Of a stretch of DNA of 8,971 nt, positions 1 to 7,008 are shown piece after piece. Source of the stretch: Planctomycetota bacterium (GTDB taxonomy: Bacteria > Planctomycetota > UBA1135 > GCA-002686595); assembly GCA_011524785.1 (NCBI GenBank), contig WTJQ01000610.1, positions 10,419-19,389 on the forward strand, read 5' to 3'. The stretch's first letter is position 1, and the number at the start of each line of letters is the position of its first letter. The notes under the pieces were generated by a model. It was not told the DNA's origin and searched no databases. It saw only the letters and a list, made by a program, of their open reading frames with translations. Made by a program: the position numbers and the translations under genes.

Positions 1-37
1 CGCGTTGCGATGCTGCGATCTAGGGACGCGTTGCGAT
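1..37. repeat. Direct repeat spanning the GH81 stop codon
   Basis: CGCGTTGCGAT occurs at 1-11 and again at 27-37, a 26-bp period, and the core TGCGAT appears a third time at 14-19. The second copy encodes the last residues of the GH81 protein (WIATRP), and the first lies just past its TAG stop at 20-22. This looks like a small tandem duplication across the gene end. The window edge hides whether the array continues. No hairpin with a T-run, as in an intrinsic terminator, is visible. Confidence 0.5.
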
Positions 38-2080
38 CCAGTGCAGCGTGTTCGTGCGCGTGTTGCCGTTGTCCCAGCTGGGGAGGGTCTGGGCCATCTC
101 CCAGGCACCGTCGCGGTCGAAGATCGCGCGGGCCATGCAGATGAAGTTCGCCCAGGAGCCCGCGTTGGCGAGGTTCGAGGAGAAGGCCGGGTAGCCCTCC
201 TCGATCCAGACGGGGTCCAGCAGCTCCTCGCTGATGGGAGTGAAGGGGAGCATCTGGATCCCGTGGATCAGCTCCGGCGCGTTGCCGAAGAAGGTCGAGT
301 AGTCGACCTTCATGCCCCAGAGCACGCCCACGACCTTGTTGCTCTTGAACGGCTCGGTGTAGACGTCGCTGGTGCTGGGGATCTGCCAGTAGCGCTGGGC
401 CGAGCGGATCTCCGTGGCGAGCATCAGGCGCCCCAGGTCGTGGATGCGCGCGTCCCCGGTGGCGAGGCCCCACAGGGACACCGCGTACCAGGCGTTGACC
501 GCCTCCGAGGTCGACTCCTGGTTGCGCGCGTCCCCGAAGAGGAACAGGCCGCTGGCCCAGGAGTGTCCCGCGTACCAGTCCATGTGTCGCTGGCGCGGGT
601 AGTGGGGGTCGCGGTCCGACGGATTGGCGATGTCACGCACGAGGTGCAGCACCGTGTCCCCGAACTGCTCGGCCCACGCAGGGTCGGCCTTGGCGAGCGC
701 GGCCGCCGCGTAGACGTGGTAGCCGTAGTGGAAGTGGTGGTCGTTGTAGTAGCCCTGCCCGAACGCCGACCCGGGGTCCTGGATCGCGTCCGCGACGAGG
801 ACGCCGCCCCAGGTGCGGTCGTAGGCGAGGGCCTGGCTGTTGGTCCCCGTGAGCCAGGGCTCGAGCTCGCTCTTGAGGCGCGTGCGCAGCTGCAGCGCGA
901 CCTGGTCCTCGCCCAGCTCGTCCGCGATCAGGGCGAGACGACCGAGCTTCGCCAGCTCCTTGCCGCCGAAGTACGGATCCGGGGCGAGCACGGTCGCGTC
1001 GATGTCCTGGAGGAGCGCCGCGCGGACCGCGGGCTCGTAGGTCGGGTCGATCGGACGCGGTGCGTTCCAACCGATCGGGGTCAGGGGCTGCGTCAGGACC
1101 CAGGTGTCGCCGACCACCCCCACGGCCGGACCCTTGAGGGTGGTCCAAGTGAGGTCGACGGGGGTCACCTCGCTGAGGACGTCCCGATGGTGGGGGAGCG
1201 TCATCATCAGCAGGGGACCGTCCCCGAGGGTGCGCCACTCGAAGCGCAGCGTCCCGGTGTCCCCGGCGACGATGCCGCGCACGCGTCCCCCCACGGGGAT
1301 CCGCCCGGCGCTCGCATCGAGGACCTCGGCACCCGCGGGCGGCAGTAGCGCCACGCGGACCCAGCCGGTCAGGGGCTCGCTGGCGCGGACCACGCCGCCC
1401 GCCTCGACGGTGAGCTCGAGGCTCGACGAGCTGTAGATGGCCCAGGTCTGGCCGTTGTTCAGCTCGACCGTGTGCTGGGTCCCGCTGGCGGTGGTGCCCG
1501 GGCTCCCGCCCTGCCCCGAGAGGGACAGGATCGCGTGCATCGTGGAGAGCAGGGGCGTCGCCTGCTCGTACAGCCCCGTCACGTAGGGCATCCCGCGCAC
1601 CAGGGGCGTGCGCAGCCCAATGCCGCCGGCCCCGCGCCACTCGATCGTGACGGAGAGCGGATCGTGCTCGACCACCTGGCGCTCCGCGAGCTCCTCCGCC
1701 GTGCGCAGGCGCAGGTTGTCGAGGTGCGTCTGCATGACGAACGCCTCCTGCACGTTGAGCCCGGGGCGGCAGATGGACAGGCCCTCCGCCTGCACCTTCA
1801 CCGAGTAGGGCATCGTGAACAGCGGCCAGTCGCCCGAGCCCAGCACCGCGTTCTGCCACCAGCGGTTGGTGGGCAGCGGCGCGGTGGGATCGGCCCAGAA
1901 GCCGCTGGGCGTGGCGAGGTGGTCGACCTCGTCCCAGGGGGCCTCGGTCGTGGCGAGCGGCGCCCCTCCGAGGACCGGGAGAGGCGCGTCCGGGCGGCGC
2001 TCGGCCTGGAGCCCCTGCTGCAGCGCGGCGGTCGAGGGGGCGAGGAGGGCGAGGGCGAGGAGTCCCGGAGCGGCACGCAT
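20..2080 (-). CDS. Secreted GH81 endo-beta-1,3-glucanase
   Basis: The 686-residue product is predicted to hydrolyse internal beta-1,3-glucosidic bonds of laminarin, callose or fungal glucan outside the cytoplasm. Residues 1 to about 19 form a signal peptide (MRAAPGLLALALLAPSTAA). The family hallmark PLPTNRWWQN is at residues 68-77, and a beta-rich N-terminal region runs to about 330. The C-terminal part, about 345-686, fits the alpha-barrel of GH81. It contains YYNDHHFHYGYH, where D447 is the probable general acid, and NQESTSEAVNAWY at 520-532, where E522 and E526 are the candidate base residues. D447 and E522 lie about 75 residues apart, as expected for the family; the residue roles are inferred from the family. 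The length fits a complete enzyme without an added carbohydrate-binding module. The ATG at 2080 was chosen because the signal peptide begins there; the frame stays open upstream to 2461 but would run antisense into the next gene. No Shine-Dalgarno sequence is visible. The gene is divergent from the Dabb gene. Confidence 0.93.
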   Translation of the reverse strand: MRAAPGLLALALLAPSTAALQQGLQAERRPDAPLPVLGGAPLATTEAPWDEVDHLATPSGFWADPTAPLPTNRWWQNAVLGSGDWPLFTMPYSVKVQAEGLSICRPGLNVQEAFVMQTHLDNLRLRTAEELAERQVVEHDPLSVTIEWRGAGGIGLRTPLVRGMPYVTGLYEQATPLLSTMHAILSLSGQGGSPGTTASGTQHTVELNNGQTWAIYSSSSLELTVEAGGVVRASEPLTGWVRVALLPPAGAEVLDASAGRIPVGGRVRGIVAGDTGTLRFEWRTLGDGPLLMMTLPHHRDVLSEVTPVDLTWTTLKGPAVGVVGDTWVLTQPLTPIGWNAPRPIDPTYEPAVRAALLQDIDATVLAPDPYFGGKELAKLGRLALIADELGEDQVALQLRTRLKSELEPWLTGTNSQALAYDRTWGGVLVADAIQDPGSAFGQGYYNDHHFHYGYHVYAAAALAKADPAWAEQFGDTVLHLVRDIANPSDRDPHYPRQRHMDWYAGHSWASGLFLFGDARNQESTSEAVNAWYAVSLWGLATGDARIHDLGRLMLATEIRSAQRYWQIPSTSDVYTEPFKSNKVVGVLWGMKVDYSTFFGNAPELIHGIQMLPFTPISEELLDPVWIEEGYPAFSSNLANAGSWANFICMARAIFDRDGAWEMAQTLPSWDNGNTRTNTLHWIATRP

Positions 2081-2091
2081 GGATGGATGAT

Positions 2092-2111
2092 CGGGCACGA
2101 GCGGGTGCCCG
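2092..2111 (-). promoter_or_regulatory. Perfect inverted repeat in the GH81 leader
   Basis: The arms CGGGCAC (2092-2098) and GTGCCCG (2105-2111) are perfect complements separated by six bases. On the minus strand the sequence can fold into a 7-bp GC-rich hairpin with loop CCGCTC, ending 11 bases before the GH81 ATG. It may be an operator or a translation-modulating hairpin. No -35 or -10 boxes are convincing nearby. In GC-rich DNA, chance is a real alternative. Confidence 0.35.
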
Positions 2112-2213
2112 TCCACCGAGTTCCGCGTGGCTCTCGAGCGTGAGCGCCAGACCCTCCGTTCCTTCCGTCCGCGTCCCTCTCGCGACGAACCCTCGATGCA
2201 TCCGTTCGCCGCT

Positions 2214-2217
2214 AGGA
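2214..2217 (+). promoter_or_regulatory. Ribosome binding site of the Dabb gene
   Basis: AGGA lies seven bases before the ATG at 2225, normal Shine-Dalgarno spacing. It supports that start codon for the first gene of the rightward cluster. Several other genes in the window lack such a motif. Confidence 0.6.
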
Positions 2218-2224
2218 TCCACCC

Positions 2225-2548
2225 ATGCTCTGCCACGACGTCTACTTCACCCTCCGCGACGCCTCGGACGCCGCCATCGCGAAGCTCGTCACCGCCTGTG
2301 AGACCTACCTGCGCGATCACCCGGGCGTGGAGTGGTTCAGCGTCGGCGGCCTCGAGCCCGAGCTCGACCGCGAGGTGAACGATCGCGCCTTCCACGTCGC
2401 GCTGCACGTGACCTTCACGGACCGCGCGAGCCACGACGCCTACCAGGTGGCCCCCGAGCACGACCGCTTCATCGCCGAGAACCAGGACAACTGGGCCCAG
2501 GTGCGCGTGTTCGACTCCGTCGTCGCGGGCGGCGTCGGGCGCTCCTGA
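2225..2548 (+). CDS. Dabb (stress-responsive A/B barrel) family protein
   Basis: This is a 107-residue cytoplasmic protein with no signal peptide or membrane segment. It matches the Dabb pattern: an N-terminal strand with His (MLCHDVYFTLRD), an alpha-helical stretch with VTACETYL at 24-31, a central strand (VEWFSVGG), and then HVALHVTFTDRASHDAYQVA followed by PEHDRFI near the C-terminus. Dabb proteins form dimeric ferredoxin-like barrels. Plant members respond to stress and some relatives are cyclases or small-molecule enzymes, but the bacterial members mostly have no known reaction, so no substrate is assigned. The length is typical of a single domain. Its TGA stop (2546-2548) shares its last base with the ATG of the sulfatase gene, so the two are probably translationally coupled. 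The family call is fairly firm; the biological role is unknown. Confidence 0.85.
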   Translation: MLCHDVYFTLRDASDAAIAKLVTACETYLRDHPGVEWFSVGGLEPELDREVNDRAFHVALHVTFTDRASHDAYQVAPEHDRFIAENQDNWAQVRVFDSVVAGGVGRS

Positions 2549-3864
2549 TGCGAGGCTCCCTCACGCTCCTCCTGCTGGCGGCGTGCAACGCCGCTGGAGG
2601 AACCTCGGAGGGCGGCCCGGGAGCCGGACCGGCGGAGGAGGCTCGGCGCCCGAACCTCGTCCTCGTGCTCGCGGACGATGCGGGTCTGGAGTGCTTCGGC
2701 TCCTACGGGGGCGAGAGCTACGCGACGCCGCGCCTCGACCGCATGGCGGCCGAGGGCGTGCAGTTCGATCACTGCTACTCCCAGCCGCTCTGCACGCCGA
2801 GCCGGGTCAAGCTCCTCACGGGCCGCGGCAACCTGCGGAACTACACCCGCTTCTCGATCCTCGACCCCAACGAGGTGACCGTCGCGGAGCTGCTGCGAGG
2901 CGCCGGCTACGCCACCGGCGTCTTCGGCAAGTGGCAGCTGCTGGGGGCCGAGCACTACGGCGCGCTGGCGGGCACGGGCACCCATCCCCGCGACGCGGGC
3001 TTCGACACCTGGTGCCTCTGGCAGGTCGAGACCCTCGGCTCGCGCTACCACGATCCGCAGGTCGACCGCGACGGCGTGCTGGAGACCCTCGAGGGGTCCT
3101 ACGGCCCCGACGTCTCGGTGGACGCCCTGCTGGCCTTCGCGGCCGAGCCCCGCGAGGAGCCCTTCTTCGCGTGGTACCCGATGGCCCTGCCGCACGACCC
3201 CTTCGACCCGATCCCCGGGGCTCCCGAGGGGCAAGACCGGGCCACGCGCTTCGCGGCGATGATCGGCTACGTGGACCGGCAGGTCGGCCGGATCCTGGAC
3301 GGGCTCGAGGAGCTCGGCCTCGCCGACGACACGCTCGTGCTCTTCACCAGCGACAACGGCACCCATCGCAGCATCACCTCGCGTGCCTGGGGCCGAGAGG
3401 TCCAGGGAGGCAAGACGCGCTCGACGAACGCGGGCACCCATGTCCCCCTCATCGCCTGGGGCGCGGGCGTCGCGGATGGGGGCCGCCACAACGGCGACCT
3501 CGTGGACCTCTCCGACCTGCTGCCGACCCTGTGCGAGGTCGCGAGCGCCGAGCTGCCCGCGGACCGCGTGCTCGACGGCGTCTCCTTCGCTCCGCAGCTG
3601 CGAGGTGAGGTCGGCACGCCGCGCGCCGTCCTGACCCAGTACTCGAACCCCAGGCCTCCGGGGAGCCTTCGCAACCCGCGCGCCCGCTGGGCACGCGACC
3701 ATCGATACAAGCTGTACGACGACGGCCGGCTCGTGGACTGCGTGAACGATCCGGACGAGCTGGACCCCCTTGGCCTCGGGGTCGAGCCCGAGGGGGTGCG
3801 CGCTCGCCTCCAGGCCGCGCTCGATGCCATGCCCCCCGAGCCGGAGCACCTGCGTGGGAAGTAG
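2548..3864 (+). CDS. Lipoprotein sulfatase (formylglycine-dependent, S1 type)
   Basis: The 438-residue enzyme is predicted to hydrolyse sulfate esters, probably on a glycan or aryl substrate, after export. The N-terminus MRGSLTLLLLAAC carries a lipobox with Cys13, so it should be lipid-anchored. Calcium ligands are expected at D43-D44 (VLADDAG). The maturation motif CTPSR starts at C82, which a formylglycine-generating enzyme must convert; none lies in the window. SDNG at 268-271 gives the paired D269/N270 ligands, and H216 (LPHDPF) and K289 (GGKTRSTNAGTHVP) fit active-site positions. The C-terminal YKLYDDGRLVDCVNDPDE is the usual sulfatase end. One oddity is that the family GKWH block reads GKWQLLG here (127-133), with Gln130 in place of His. 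The start at 2548 gives the lipoprotein signal; the longer open frame upstream would overlap the Dabb gene. The natural substrate cannot be read from the sequence. Confidence 0.95.
   Translation: MRGSLTLLLLAACNAAGGTSEGGPGAGPAEEARRPNLVLVLADDAGLECFGSYGGESYATPRLDRMAAEGVQFDHCYSQPLCTPSRVKLLTGRGNLRNYTRFSILDPNEVTVAELLRGAGYATGVFGKWQLLGAEHYGALAGTGTHPRDAGFDTWCLWQVETLGSRYHDPQVDRDGVLETLEGSYGPDVSVDALLAFAAEPREEPFFAWYPMALPHDPFDPIPGAPEGQDRATRFAAMIGYVDRQVGRILDGLEELGLADDTLVLFTSDNGTHRSITSRAWGREVQGGKTRSTNAGTHVPLIAWGAGVADGGRHNGDLVDLSDLLPTLCEVASAELPADRVLDGVSFAPQLRGEVGTPRAVLTQYSNPRPPGSLRNPRARWARDHRYKLYDDGRLVDCVNDPDELDPLGLGVEPEGVRARLQAALDAMPPEPEHLRGK
3843..3846 (+). promoter_or_regulatory. Ribosome binding site deciding the DUF429 start
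   Basis: GGAG lies seven bases before the GTG at 3854, inside the last codons of the sulfatase gene. It favours GTG 3854 over the GTG at 3881 as the start of the DUF429 gene. Confidence 0.55.
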
Positions 3865-4543
3865 CTCGGCCCCTCTGGCCGTGGGGGTGGACGCCGCGAC
3901 CGTCCACGGGAGCCGTGGCTGGGTCGCGGTGGCGCTCCGCGAGGGCCGGTTCACGGAGGCCCTCTTCGCCTCGAGCCTGGTGGACGTCCGTCAGCGCATG
4001 GGGGACGACGCGACCCTGGCGATCGACATCCCCATCGGGGCGGCGAGCGGCGCAGCCGAGCGGCGCTGTGACACCCTCGGCCGGCAGCGCCTCGGGGCGC
4101 GACGCAGCACGCTCTACCCCATTCCCCCGCTCGAGGTCCTGCAGGAGCCGGACCACGCCGCGGCGAGCGCGCTCTGCCGCGAGCTCACCGGCAAGGGCGT
4201 GTCGCGCCAGAGTCACGGGCTGCGCCACCGCATCCTCGAGGCCCTCGAGCTGAAGGCGGACCCCCACGCCTTCGAGGTGCATCCGGAGCTCTCGTTCCTC
4301 GCGCTGACGGGGCTCGAGGCCCTGGCTCCCAAGAAGACGTGGGAGGGCATGGCCCAGCGGCGGCACGCCCTCGAGGGAGCGGGCATCGTCCTGCCGCTCG
4401 ACCTCGGCGAGGCGGGTGCGGCGCCGGTCGACGATCTCCTCGATGCCGCCGTGGCGGCCTGGACCGCGGATCGGATCGCCGCGGGTCGGGCCGAGTGCCT
4501 GCCCGGGGACCCGGAAACGGGAGAACCGATCATCTGGATCTGA
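3854..4543 (+). CDS. DUF429 family protein, predicted RNase H-like nuclease
   Basis: The 229-residue soluble protein shows the DUF429 motif order. AVGVDAA with D13 is followed by RGW, then AIDIPIG with D58, then the long block ERRCDTLGRQRLGARRSTLY (D73 and several Arg), VHPELSF with E145, PKKTWEGMAQRR, and a C-terminal DDLLDAAVAAW helix with D193, D194 and D197. The family is predicted to have an RNase H-like fold with acidic metal-binding residues. A nuclease activity has not been firmly shown, so this remains a prediction. It starts at GTG 3854, overlapping the sulfatase end by 11 bases, with GGAG at proper spacing; GTG 3881 is the alternative and would start at the first strand. Tight overlap implies co-transcription with the sulfatase gene, although no functional link is evident. 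Confidence 0.85.
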   Translation: MGSSSAPLAVGVDAATVHGSRGWVAVALREGRFTEALFASSLVDVRQRMGDDATLAIDIPIGAASGAAERRCDTLGRQRLGARRSTLYPIPPLEVLQEPDHAAASALCRELTGKGVSRQSHGLRHRILEALELKADPHAFEVHPELSFLALTGLEALAPKKTWEGMAQRRHALEGAGIVLPLDLGEAGAAPVDDLLDAAVAAWTADRIAAGRAECLPGDPETGEPIIWI

Positions 4544-4574
4544 GGGCCGCGCGGGTCGGGGCCATGATGGGCCC

Positions 4575-5240
4575 ATGGTCGTCCGTCCCCACCGCCCCTG
4601 GGCCGTCGTGGCCCTCGAGGGAGGCTCGCTGTTGGCGTTCGCCATCTACGCGGGCTGGCTGGCGGGGCGTCTGTTCGAGGCGGTGTCCGGGGCGCTCGAT
4701 CTCCTGGCCCTGCTGGCGAGCGGAGTCGTGGGCTGGCTCCTCGCCGACCTGCTCTCGGGGCTCGTGCACTGGGCCGGGGACACCCTGGGCAGCGAGCACA
4801 CCCCGGTCCTGGGCCCGAGCTTCATCGCGCCCTTCCGGGAGCACCACGACGATCCCCAGGCCATGGTCGCGCACGGCACGGTCGAGCTCGTGGGGAGCAC
4901 GGCGCTCCTCGCCCTGCCGAGCCTCGTGCCGGTCACGCACCTCGTGGCGTTCGAGGGACAAGGGCCCCTGCGGCTCGCCCTCGGGGGCGTCCTCCTGGCA
5001 ACGCTCCTCGGCGTCGTCGTCACCAACCTCGTCCACCGCTGGGCGCACATGGATCGTCCGCCGGCCGTGGCCGCGCTGCTCCAGCGGGCGGGTCTGATCC
5101 TCACCCCCGCGCGCCACGAGCGACACCACACGGCGCCCTTCGACGGCTGGTTCTGCATCAGCTCCGGCCTGCTCGACGGGCTGCTCATGCGCATCGGGCT
5201 CTGGGAGCGACTGAACGCACGGTTCCAGGGGAGGTCCTGA
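4575..5240 (+). CDS. carF: Plasmanylethanolamine desaturase (CarF/TMEM189/PEDS1 family)
   Basis: The 221-residue membrane enzyme is predicted to introduce the vinyl-ether double bond into alkyl-ether phospholipids with O2, making plasmalogens. Hydrophobic segments are near 14-32, 41-65, 104-122 and 133-152. The histidine blocks match the family in order: DLLSGLVHWAGDT with H65; FIAPFREHHDDP with H90 and H91; MVAHGTVE with H100; TNLVHRWAH with H154 and H158; and HERHHTAPFDGWFCISSG with H181, H184 and H185. The end IGLWERLNARFQG also follows the animal protein. These His residues are the expected di-iron ligands of the lipid desaturase domain. The length is slightly below the human protein. The ATG at 4575 begins the homologous region; two nearby ATGs are out of frame. 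It lies 31 bp after the DUF429 gene and 65 bp before the TPR gene. No carotenoid or light-response regulator of the Myxococcus car system is in the window. The symbol rests on motif recall, not a search. Confidence 0.92.
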   Translation: MVVRPHRPWAVVALEGGSLLAFAIYAGWLAGRLFEAVSGALDLLALLASGVVGWLLADLLSGLVHWAGDTLGSEHTPVLGPSFIAPFREHHDDPQAMVAHGTVELVGSTALLALPSLVPVTHLVAFEGQGPLRLALGGVLLATLLGVVVTNLVHRWAHMDRPPAVAALLQRAGLILTPARHERHHTAPFDGWFCISSGLLDGLLMRIGLWERLNARFQGRS

Positions 5241-5305
5241 AGGGGAGCGAGGATTCACGCGCTGCCTGGTGGAGTCCGGCCGCGGGATTCCCTGTGATCG
5301 CGTCC

Positions 5306-6988
5306 ATGCAGCGCGCCTCCGCCGGTCTCCTCCTCCTGCTCGCCAGCTGCGTCTCCACCCGGGACGCCGCCCCCCTGCCCACGCCGGCCGAGGTCGTCGC
5401 CACCCTGGCGCCGCGGGCCCTCGAGGTGCCTCCGCTCGGCGCCCTGACCCGGACGGTGAGCGGCGCCTCGCCCGAGGCCCAGGCCTGGTTCGACCAGGGC
5501 CTGCGCTACCTGTGGGGCTTCAACCAGGACCAGGCCGGCGCGTGCTTCGCACGGGCGGCCCAGGCCTCGCCGGAGTGCGCCATGGCGTGGTGGGGCATCG
5601 CGCACGTCTTCTCCGTGGACGTGAACAACGACTCGGTGTCCCCGGAGGAGGCGGCCTGGGCCCACGTCGCCGCGGTCGAGGCCACGCGCCTCGCGCCTGG
5701 GGCCACGGCCCTCGAGCAGGCACTCGTCGCGGCGGCCGCAACGCGGACGCCGGCCTCGATCCCCGGCGACCGCGACCCGCTCGACGAGGCCTATGCGGAG
5801 GCGATGGGCGCGGCGGCCGCGACCTTCCCGGACGACGCCGGCGTGCAGGCCCTGCACGCCGAGTCGCTCATGCTGCTCCAGCCCTGGGAGTACTGGACCT
5901 GGGACGGAGCCCCGCTCGGGCGCGCGCAGGAGATCGAGGAGCTACTCGAGGCGGCGATCGCCCTCGACCCGGAGCACCCCGGGGCGCACCACCTCTACAT
6001 CCACATCGTCGAGGCCTCCTCGGACCCCTACCAAGGGGTCGCGTCGGCGGACGCTCTCGGGCGGCTGATGCCGGGCAGCGGGCACCTGATCCACATGCCC
6101 TCGCACATCTACGCCAACGTGGGGCGCTACGAGGACGCCGTCGAGGTCAACGTGGAGGCGAGCGCGCTGGACGCCGCGTACTTCGAGGCGTACGCGCAGC
6201 CGAGCTTCTACCTCAACTACTACGTCCACAACCTGCACTTCGTCGCCTACGCGGCGATGATGGACGGACGGGCCGCGCTGGCCATGGAGTACGTCCAGCG
6301 CATGGAGGACGCGCTGCCGGAGGAGCTCCACCGGGCCTTCGCGCCCTTCATCGACGGGCACTTCGCCATCCGCACCCACGCCCTCATGCGCTTCGGTCGC
6401 TGGGAGGAGCTGCTCGCAGAGGCCGAGCCCGCGGAGTGGCGCCACTCCTCACGGGCGTTCCGCCTGTACGGGCGCGCCGTGGCGCTCGCGAACCTCGGGC
6501 GCACCGAGGAGGCGCGGGCCGAGCTCGCCGCCTTCGACGCGGCGCGTGCGGAGGTTCCCGAGGGCTGGAAGATCAGCTTCAACCCCGCCGATGTCGTCCT
6601 CGGGCTTGCGCGCGGCGTCGCCGAGGCCGAGATCCGCTGGCGCGAGGGGGACGCCGCCGGAGCGCTCGAGCAGCTCGAGGCCGCCACCCTCGTGGAGCGC
6701 GAGCTCGTCTACACCGAGCCGCCGGCGTGGTCGTTGCCGGTGCGCCACGTCATCGGCGCGATCCAGGTCGCGACGGGCGACGGGGCCGGGGCCGAGTCCA
6801 CCTACCGGCGCGACCTGGCGAAGCTGCCGGGCAACGGCTGGAGCCTCGTGGGCCTGCAGCAGGCGCTCTCCCTGCAGGGGCGCGAGGACGAGGCGCAGGA
6901 CCTCCAGCCCGCGATCGACCGGGCCTGGGCACGCGCCGACGAGCAGGCCCCCGCGAGCTGCTACTGCGGCGTCGCGGTGAGCCAGTAG
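5306..6988 (+). CDS. TPR-repeat lipoprotein with conserved His blocks, function unknown
   Basis: The 560-residue product begins MQRASAGLLLLLASC, a lipobox with Cys15, so it is probably a membrane-anchored lipoprotein. Helical TPR-like pairs run through the protein, clear at 57-91 (AWFDQGLRYLWGFNQDQAGA and following), 205-224, 268-290, 385-410 and 440-462. Between repeats lie unusual His-rich blocks: AHHLYIHIVEAS (227-238), GHLIHMPSHIY (259-269) and YVHNLHF (306-312). The C-terminus carries CYC at 552-554. I recall this arrangement from uncharacterised environmental TPR proteins, with no known reaction. TPR units usually bind proteins; the His blocks might bind a metal or a ligand, which is inference. 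ATG 5306 is preferred because it puts the signal peptide at the N-terminus; GTG 5294, four codons earlier in frame, is possible. No Shine-Dalgarno motif supports either. It follows the desaturase by 65 bp and is likely the last gene of the cluster. Confidence 0.82.
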   Translation: MQRASAGLLLLLASCVSTRDAAPLPTPAEVVATLAPRALEVPPLGALTRTVSGASPEAQAWFDQGLRYLWGFNQDQAGACFARAAQASPECAMAWWGIAHVFSVDVNNDSVSPEEAAWAHVAAVEATRLAPGATALEQALVAAAATRTPASIPGDRDPLDEAYAEAMGAAAATFPDDAGVQALHAESLMLLQPWEYWTWDGAPLGRAQEIEELLEAAIALDPEHPGAHHLYIHIVEASSDPYQGVASADALGRLMPGSGHLIHMPSHIYANVGRYEDAVEVNVEASALDAAYFEAYAQPSFYLNYYVHNLHFVAYAAMMDGRAALAMEYVQRMEDALPEELHRAFAPFIDGHFAIRTHALMRFGRWEELLAEAEPAEWRHSSRAFRLYGRAVALANLGRTEEARAELAAFDAARAEVPEGWKISFNPADVVLGLARGVAEAEIRWREGDAAGALEQLEAATLVERELVYTEPPAWSLPVRHVIGAIQVATGDGAGAESTYRRDLAKLPGNGWSLVGLQQALSLQGREDEAQDLQPAIDRAWARADEQAPASCYCGVAVSQ

Positions 6989-7008
6989 GGGCGTCGGACT
7001 TCGCGGGC

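Noticed and set aside
5..1348. A 447-codon open frame on the plus strand opposite the GH81 gene
   Set aside because: It is antisense to a gene with clear GH81 motifs, and its Arg/Val/Gly/Glu-rich product has no recognisable domain. Long shadow frames are expected in GC-rich DNA.
2081..2461. N-terminal extension of the GH81 frame up to 2461
   Set aside because: It would run antisense through the Dabb gene and place the obvious signal peptide in mid-protein.
2332..2547. N-terminal extension of the sulfatase frame
   Set aside because: It overlaps the Dabb gene in another frame and would bury the lipobox; the ATG at 2548 is preferred.
2440..3954. A 504-codon open frame on the minus strand opposite the sulfatase
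   Set aside because: It is antisense to a sulfatase with intact motifs and shows only low-complexity composition.
6989..7008. Bidirectional terminator between the convergent TPR and SGNH genes
   Set aside because: No stem of useful length and no T-run could be found in the 20-bp gap.
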